Positions 58,073 through 64,000 of a DNA stretch of 64,000 nucleotides are shown in pieces (position 1 is the first letter of the stretch; every line of letters begins with the position of its first letter). This stretch comes from Aricia agestis (Eukaryota > Arthropoda > Insecta > Lepidoptera > Lycaenidae), in contig NC_056412.1 of NCBI RefSeq assembly GCF_905147365.1, positions 10,408,001-10,472,000 of the forward strand, written 5' to 3'. The translations under genes and the position numbers were made by a program. Under the pieces are notes generated by a model. The model saw nothing but the letters and a program-made list of their open reading frames with translations, did no database searches and had not been told where the DNA came from.

Positions 58073-61000
58073 CTAATCAAACAATCTGAACCTCACTCGT
58101 CTGCCAGACCTTGTTGTGTAAGGTTCTTTGGGCAGATCAGTAGAAGGTGAAGGCTGAGGAGATGAAGTAACTGTGGACGAAGGAATGACAGGGTCAGGAA
58201 AAGGTAGATTTGGAGCTACAGAGGAGGGAGCATCATCCTGAACTATGTACGCTGGTTTTATTCGGTCGACACTAACATTGACTGATTTTCCCTTGATAGA
58301 GACCGTAAAGGTCTTACCGTCGGCAGATCTATCCAGAATTTTAAATGGTCCGCTATACGGTGGCTGAAGGGGTCGACGAACAGCATCATCTCTTAAGTAG
58401 ATATGCGAGGCTGAAGCTAGATCCTTGAAAATAAAATTGGATTTATTCCCGTGACGAGAAGCAGGTGTCGGTCGAATTGAAGACATATGCTGGCAAAGGC
58501 GCGTCACGAAATCAGCAGGATCTCTAGAGGCAACAGGATGAAGAGGGGGAACTACTAATTCGCCCGGAAGACGCAGAGTTTCACCATAAAGCATCTCCGC
58601 AGCAGATGATCCAATGCCCTCCTTAAAAGCAGAACGGATGCCCAACAGTGCCAGGGGCAGGGCAGTAACCCAGTCGCCACCGTGACACATGATGGAAGCC
58701 TTTAACTGTCGATGAAATCTCTCGATCATTCCATTCGCTTGTGGATGGTAAGCGGTGGTTCTGATGCGCTTAGTGGCAAAACTCTGCATCAACCTACGAA
58801 ACAAGTCCGACTCAAATTGAGTACCTTGGTCAGTCGTAATGGTCGATGGTACACCAAAGCGCGAGACCCACTCACGAACAAAAGTTTCCGCTACTTCCTC
58901 AGCAGTTATACCTTGCATTGGCCAGACTTCGGGCCATCTAGATACCCGATCAATGGCAGTTAGGCAATAACGAAAGCCTTTGCAAGGAGGAAGTGGACCG
59001 ACAATGTCGATATTCACATGCATAAATCGACCAGTCGGAGTATCGAATTGACCAAGTGGAGACGAATTGTGTCTCGACACTTTACTGCGTTGACACGCAT
59101 CGCATGTACGAGCCCACTGCCGGCAATCTTTGTTAAGAGACGGCCAGACATAGCGATCAGCTATGAGGCGAGCCGAACACTTTATGCCAGGGTGGCTCAA
59201 ATTGTGCATTTTATTAAATACTAAGCGACGTAGATCCAAGGGAACATAAGGACGAGGCTTGCCAGTCGAGAAATCACAGAATAAAGAGAAATCAGTACCT
59301 GGTACGCTTACTTTTGTAAGCTTTAAACTGGAATTTTTCAGAAGTTGGGACAACTCTTTGTCTGTTTCCTGTGACTTGGCAAGTGCCTCATATTCCTGTT
59401 CCAGGGATATTGCGTCGATTCGTGACATGGCGTCTGCAACGATGTTGTCCTCCCCACGAATGTATCTAATATCAGTCGTGAATTGACTGATAAATGACAA
59501 CTGGTTCAACTGTGGTGGAGGGAGCTTTTCGCGACGTTGTACGAAAGCGTACAGCAATGGCTTGTGGTCCGTGAAAACAGTCACGTGTTGAACCTCAACG
59601 ATGTGCCGAAAGTGCTGTACACTTTCGTACACAGCCAAAAGTTCGCGATAATACGCTGGCCACTCACACTGACGAGGGGTCAGTTTTTTACTAAAAAATG
59701 CCAGCGGTAACCATTGCCCATCGATATGTTGCTGTAAGCAAGCGCCGATATGCACACTGGACGCGTCGGTAAATAAGCCGAGAGGTGCATTGGCGACGGG
59801 ATGGTGGAGCATTGTTGCAGCCGAGAGGGTCTTCTTACACTCCTCGAAATTTTTAAGAAGTCCTGGTGACCAAGGAAATGGCTTCGAGCCTTTACTTTTG
59901 GTAGCAACCAGGGCGTTAATGAGAGGCGCCTGAAACTTAGCAGCTTGGGGAATAAAACGCCTATAAAAGTTAAGCATGCCTAGGAAACGGCGCATCCCCT
60001 GGACATTCTCAGGGGGCTTAAAATCCAAAAGTGCTTGGACACGTTCCTGTGGAGGACGAGTGCCATCGGCACTGATGTGATATCCTAGGAACTTTACCTC
60101 GCTAACACCCAGGATGCACTTGGAGGGGTTTAACACGACACCATACTCCTGGAGACGCAAAAATAGAGTGCGCAAGTGCTCTTTGTGAGTACCCTCGTCT
60201 GGTGAAAAGATCAGAATGTCATCCACATAAGGGAAGCAGAAATCAAGACCCAGAGTGACCTCATCGATAAAACGCTGGAAAGTTTGACCAGCGTTGCGCA
60301 AACCGAAGGTCATAAAAGGAAATTCGAAGAGGCCAAACGGAGTCGTGATGGCTGTCTTCGAAATATGGTCCTTGAAGACCGGGATCTGATGGTATGCTTT
60401 CACCAGGTCGAGGGTACTGAACACCTTGGCTCCAGCGAGGTTGTGAGTAAAGTCATTAATGTGCCTCACGGGATACTTATCGGGAATGGTCCTAGCGTTC
60501 AGGGCGCGGTAGTCGCCACAAGGGCGCCAAGAATTGTCCTTTTTTACGGTCATATGCAAGGGAGACGACCAGGCGCTCTTAGAAGGTCTGGCAATGCCAC
60601 TACGTACCATGTCCTCGAATTCTTTTTTAGCAGAAATCAATTTCTGAGGCGCTAAACGACGAGGGCGGCAAGAAACTGGGGGACCATCAGTAGTCTGTAT
60701 GTGATGCACAGTATTGTGCTTAATGACTCTGGGCAAACCAGGCGGTCGGGTGATATCCGGAAATTCGGCGAGTACAGACACAAAGTTGGAATTACCGGCG
60801 ACGATGGCTTTGACGCTGGGCTGTTCGACGGATGCGCAGGATGCAGGGCAAGATAAGCCGGTGATACCATCTATCAATGTCTTACCGCGACAATCAGGTA
60901 ACAGGCGGTAATGTGCTAGAAAGTCCGCACCTATTATCGCCCGCTGTACGTCAGCAACGACAAATAGCCACTCAAAGTCCCGACGTAAACCTAAATTAAG

Positions 61001-61111
61001 CTCGCAGGTGCGACAGAGACGCCACACCACCCCGGGGTCACCACTTTGGAGATCATTGAAATGATAGGCAGATATTTCTATAAATGAAACTACCAGATCT
61101 TCAAATCTCAC
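58073..61111 (-). CDS. pol: Pol polyprotein of the LTR retrotransposon (RT, RNase H, integrase)
   Basis: An open frame of 1012 codons, but its first codon is GTG inside the 5' LTR; the first in-frame Met is residue 168, after the protease remnant, so the normal gag-linked start is lost. Residues 1-40 are LTR, primer-site and U3 sequence read by accident. Then come: a protease tail (about 42-75, with AIIGADFLAHYRLLP and no catalytic DTG); RT (about 135-380; CGDYRALN, LVKAYHQIP, YVDDILIF at 295); RNase H (TDAS at 448, E490, D515, D561 region); the HHCC zinc finger (H636, H640, C670, C673); the integrase D702, D761, E797 with D,D(35)E spacing; and a C-terminal tail. The Ty3/gypsy order RT-RH-IN is clear. 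Enzymatic parts look undamaged, but the element cannot make gag and would need help to move. Confidence 0.9.
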   Translation of the reverse strand: MRFEDLVVSFIEISAYHFNDLQSGDPGVVWRLCRTCELNLGLRRDFEWLFVVADVQRAIIGADFLAHYRLLPDCRGKTLIDGITGLSCPASCASVEQPSVKAIVAGNSNFVSVLAEFPDITRPPGLPRVIKHNTVHHIQTTDGPPVSCRPRRLAPQKLISAKKEFEDMVRSGIARPSKSAWSSPLHMTVKKDNSWRPCGDYRALNARTIPDKYPVRHINDFTHNLAGAKVFSTLDLVKAYHQIPVFKDHISKTAITTPFGLFEFPFMTFGLRNAGQTFQRFIDEVTLGLDFCFPYVDDILIFSPDEGTHKEHLRTLFLRLQEYGVVLNPSKCILGVSEVKFLGYHISADGTRPPQERVQALLDFKPPENVQGMRRFLGMLNFYRRFIPQAAKFQAPLINALVATKSKGSKPFPWSPGLLKNFEECKKTLSAATMLHHPVANAPLGLFTDASSVHIGACLQQHIDGQWLPLAFFSKKLTPRQCEWPAYYRELLAVYESVQHFRHIVEVQHVTVFTDHKPLLYAFVQRREKLPPPQLNQLSFISQFTTDIRYIRGEDNIVADAMSRIDAISLEQEYEALAKSQETDKELSQLLKNSSLKLTKVSVPGTDFSLFCDFSTGKPRPYVPLDLRRLVFNKMHNLSHPGIKCSARLIADRYVWPSLNKDCRQWARTCDACQRSKVSRHNSSPLGQFDTPTGRFMHVNIDIVGPLPPCKGFRYCLTAIDRVSRWPEVWPMQGITAEEVAETFVREWVSRFGVPSTITTDQGTQFESDLFRRLMQSFATKRIRTTAYHPQANGMIERFHRQLKASIMCHGGDWVTALPLALLGIRSAFKEGIGSSAAEMLYGETLRLPGELVVPPLHPVASRDPADFVTRLCQHMSSIRPTPASRHGNKSNFIFKDLASASHIYLRDDAVRRPLQPPYSGPFKILDRSADGKTFTVSIKGKSVNVSVDRIKPAYIVQDDAPSSVAPNLPFPDPVIPSSTVTSSPQPSPSTDLPKEPYTTRSGRRVRFRLFD

Positions 61112-61383
61112 TGAAATATAATATTTAAAAAATGCGTGTTCACAAAATCAACATCTAGCTTGTCGCTAGCCATAATAATTTTTTAAACCAATTTGTCAAC
61201 CAACTGTCTTCCGTACATTCTTTTCCTCTCCAGCCTTAAAATATAATATAAACAATAATGTCATAGACTACAAACTAAAATTACCAGTAAATTATTATCA
61301 TAATATTAATGATCGTTATTATTTAAATAACGATCATTAATATTAATTAAAATTAAGCTCGCAGGTGCGACAGAGACGCCACA
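61045..61383 (-). repeat. 5' LTR of the LTR retrotransposon (right copy)
   Basis: 339 bp, matching 57696-58035 with two small differences. Followed by TATC, the target duplication. Confidence 0.9.
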
Positions 61384-61387
61384 TATC

Positions 61388-62063
61388 TATTAAAAGTTTA
61401 ATTTTGTAATTTTGAAGCTTAGTATACTTAATGCAATTTCATATCAAAACTTCTAAAATTTATCTAGTCTGAACAGCTCATTAAGCATGGGTAGACAGTA
61501 TCTACTGAGCCTTAATATTAGCATTCCTATGTTAGGTAGGATAATCCCTAAGGTGACAGGAACTATCTCAATTAGGTAATCCGTTATCACGCGAAGAATA
61601 CCTCCGAGTATTGTTTTGAAACGTTATTCATGAGTTAAAATGGGATCAATTATGTATTCAATTAAAGGCAGACAGGCTAGGAAAGCAGACGTATGCTAAT
61701 GGGGTGAAGGCGCCTGCGGCGGGGCTCCGGTGTGGGCCGGCGGCGCCCTGCGTCCGTGAAATTGAATTAGCAACTCATTAGTGACGCCAATAAAACCGAC
61801 TGATCCCCACACCGCGTCCGCACCACACGTCCACGTAGCTTTTTTTCCCAATTTATTTTGACGTTTTAACTTTTTTTGGGATGTTGCTGGTTTAGCAATT
61901 TGTGGGATGAGTGAGACCTTTTCGTGTATGACGTATACGGTCGATTGTTATGTTTACCCAAATTAAACTGTATGTTGCTTGTGACGTATTAAAAATAATG
62001 TAAGTAATTTTTTGTAATAAGATTGCGGTCTGCTATTAGTACATTAGTTTAAATAACTGTTTT
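61388..62063. other. Intergenic DNA, nothing recognised
   Basis: Contains a GC-rich patch at about 61700-61760 but no open frame of interest. Confidence 0.4.
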
Positions 62064-62284
62064 TAGGGTTCCGTAGCCAATAATGGCAAACAACGGAACC
62101 CTTATAGGTTCGTCATGTGAGTAGTGTTTTTTATACGTCATAAATGGTAAACCTTAATTATTTAACTTTCATTAAATCAACTGAATTATAAAAATAAATC
62201 AAAAACCTTTTAATTACATAAAAATAAACCTTATTGCTGCTGCGAAACCCTTAATGGCCGAGTCCAGCTCGCACTTGGCCGATT
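62064..62284 (-). repeat. Copy of the GGGTTCCGTACC repeat family
   Basis: TTTTTAGGGTTCCGTAGCCA begins it and GAGTCCAGCTCGCACTTGGC ends it, reverse to 38167-38600, with a divergent, shortened interior. Confidence 0.7.
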
Positions 62285-62359
62285 TTTTAAACTTTATAAT
62301 ATTATGTTACGATACGATTTCATATCGTAACATTATATTATAAAGTTTAATAAAAAATC
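62281..62359. repeat. Long hairpin, about 33-bp arms
   Basis: GATTTTTTAAACTTTATAAT and its following bases pair with TATTATAAAGTTTAATAAAAAATC-type sequence at the other side, around ATATGAAATCGTATCG-like loop bases. Abuts the previous repeat. Confidence 0.75.
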
Positions 62360-63946
62360 TAAGTTATTAAGATACGAACGTTTGATTTCTACCACATACT
62401 CGTACGAGATGATCACAAAATGTTTGGAAAATTTTACCTCCCACCGATAATTTCTCTGAAACTCGCACCGATTCTAGTTAAATTTATTTGCTTCGCAAAT
62501 CATGAAAGTGGTGATATCTAACGATGAATCTTCTGTAGATTCATGGACGCTCGTATCAAACGATAAATTCGAAGGCGAATGCAATGATGCGTTGAGCCAC
62601 TGGGAAATGCATTGAAAAGAAAAATGAGAAAATGCTTCTTTGGGAAGTATGAGAATGCTCGCATTTCCTTATATCTTTCGGTTTTCACTGGCTTCAGGAA
62701 AGCATATTCTATTTTTATTTTATGTTTTATGTGACACCAGTTAGTAAAAATGGCCATGTCTAGTATAGTACGACTTACGAGCTAATATTATGCAGTATTT
62801 AATAGGTAGGTACTAACTCATAGCCTTACTTGAGATAACACTAGAAATAAGCGACATTAAAGCACATTTAATTACTATAATACTTATTACGACGTAACAT
62901 TCTACAATAAATAGTTGTGAATGTAATAGTGGCACATCTCATAAGTTTTGTTAATTTAGAGAACCGCAATCGCATAATTTTCAGGCAGAGTATATTAAAG
63001 TTATAATTTGAGGGAAAGTGTTTGGGAGCACGTGAGCGGGGAGCGGGTGGTTAAATACGTCAGATATGTGTTATGTTATTACTTTCCCTTCCTACATTTA
63101 ATAATTATAATGAATATTACGAAAATAGAACGTACAGTGCAGTAAATAGCCTTTTTTGCGCCCTGTGCGAGTGCGCCCTTGTTTTTTTTGGATATTATAG
63201 GTACCCAGAGGAATTATGCTATGTATAGGCCTGTTTTATTTCATTCAGGGTGATAAAATAAAACCCACCCACACTGTGCAGCACTAGAGGTGCAGAGGGA
63301 ACGTCTTATCGGGAGCAAAACGAAAAAAAAATAGTCCTGCCTGGTCTGGCAATTTTTGCGCCCCTGTGCCTATGGGCATAGCTGGGCACCGTTAATCAAA
63401 TAGTTAACTTCGTTAATCATTCATCCGTTAAAAAAAAGTTAGCTTCGTTAAACGTTAAAGCGTTGCATTTCGGACGAATTAACGCAAGTTAACGTTAATC
63501 GTTAATCCGTTAATATGTGTAATATGGCCTTGTTATAATTTATATCATTGCGTAATGCGTTAGTGTACATATAAAACCTGTTGGTTTAGGTTCTGGAAGT
63601 TAACAGGCTAGGGACAAAACAAAATACTTCCATAATTATTGTATTCTAATTTCTACCTAACTGCACTCTTCTTTATCAACATGCAAAATATGATTTATAT
63701 AATAACAATAAAAAAATCACTCCACTCTATAATCACCGGCGCTGAATCATGAAATGATAAAACGAAACAAATCTCTTTTCACTCGCACGCGCCTGAAAAT
63801 GTATCTAGTATTGTTTTTGTTTTACTCGCTGCTGCCGTGCCGCAGCGCCGCGCTGCCCGCCCGGCACTTGTCGTTTCATACTAACTGTCTGAACCTGTTT
63901 TTGCGCCGCGCCGCGCCGCGGTGCCGTGCGGTAAATAGTAGGCATT
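62360..63946. other. Intergenic DNA; GTTAA-rich patch
   Basis: No gene recognised. At 63385-63515 a GGGCACCGTTAA start is followed by a dense field of GTTAA/TTAAC motifs, resembling the end of an insect hAT-type element, but its partner end was not found. The open frames at 62518-62757 and 63754-63948 show no domains. Confidence 0.45.
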
Positions 63947-63947
63947 G

Positions 63948-64000
63948 ACGACCTCTGTGGCTCAGTGGTGAGCGCGTTGGTAGCTCAAGCCGGGGGTCGC
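63948..64000 (+). mobile_element. tRNA-derived SINE, copy 3, cut by the window end
   Basis: GACCTCTGTGGCTCAGTGGT then GAGCGCGTTGGTAGCTCAAG and CCGGGGGTCGC match the head of the 41998-42180 copy in the opposite orientation. The B box lies beyond the window. Confidence 0.85.

Larger units (their letters stand above)
57692..61387 (-). mobile_element. Gag-less Ty3/gypsy LTR retrotransposon with target duplication
   Basis: Structure on the minus strand: TATC duplication (61384-61387), 5' LTR (61383-61045), a primer-binding-site-like GTGGTGACCCCGGGG (61044-61030), a misplaced PPT/U3 fragment (about 61032-60993), pol (protease remnant to stop at 58073), purine tract TGGGGGGGTGG (58047-58037), 3' LTR (58035-57696), TATC (57692-57695). 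gag and the protease start are missing. LTRs differ by two small changes in about 340 bp, so the insertion is young. No env-like frame. Confidence 0.92.

Noticed and set aside
62518..62757. 79-aa minus-strand frame beginning MAIFTNWCHIKHK
   Set aside because: No family resemblance recognised and no splice or regulatory context.

Overview
This is a eukaryotic nuclear window, almost certainly from a moth or butterfly (Lepidoptera). It is AT-rich, with intron-split genes and GT/AG junctions. It is packed with repeats typical of lepidopteran genomes: Lep1-type Helitron fragments, a tRNA-derived SINE, a LINE tail of the type common in moths, TTAA-flanked MITEs and many foldback MITEs. There are no bacterial operons and no CRISPR array.

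Four host genes can be assembled exon by exon. (1) 669-10608 (+): an ASZ1/GASZ orthologue with 8 exons and 474 aa. It has ankyrin repeats, a SAM domain and a C-terminal membrane anchor, and is a piRNA-pathway scaffold on the mitochondrial surface. (2) 21217-26346 (-): a small heat-shock protein of the l(2)efl/alpha-crystallin type, 3 exons and 187 aa. (3) 39836-40198 (-): a synaptobrevin/VAMP of the Syb type, 120 aa in one uninterrupted coding exon. (4) 43534-47677 (+): CCT2, the beta subunit of the TRiC/CCT chaperonin, 10 exons and 536 aa, whose first coding exon holds only the start codon. Nothing suggests these four act in one pathway; they look like ordinary neighbours.

The rest is largely transposable-element sequence. 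ASZ1 intron 3 holds an antisense, frameshifted Ty3/gypsy fragment (about 3280-5505) and a near-perfect 180-nt palindrome. 10.6-21.2 kb and 26.5-39.8 kb are Helitron and MITE fields, including a 2.4 kb element with terminal inverted repeats of about 365 bp (35.2-37.6 kb) and a 136-bp tandem array. 40.5-43.1 kb holds two related long-TIR elements in tandem, immediately before CCT2. 49-56 kb has further MITEs, including a three-layer nest (SINE inside an 8-bp-TSD DNA element inside a TTAA element). 57.7-61.4 kb is a nearly complete LTR retrotransposon with intact reverse transcriptase, RNase H and integrase, no gag, near-identical 340-bp LTRs and a 4-bp TATC target duplication.

The most notable points are the gag-less LTR element with a misplaced PPT/U3 fragment beside its primer-binding site, the long palindromes inside the ASZ1 transcript, the nested TTAA/8-bp-TSD/SINE insertion, the hairpin MITE in the short CCT2 5' region, and the intronless Syb reading frame. 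I see no convincing new molecular system here; it is best read as a TE-dense lepidopteran gene neighbourhood.
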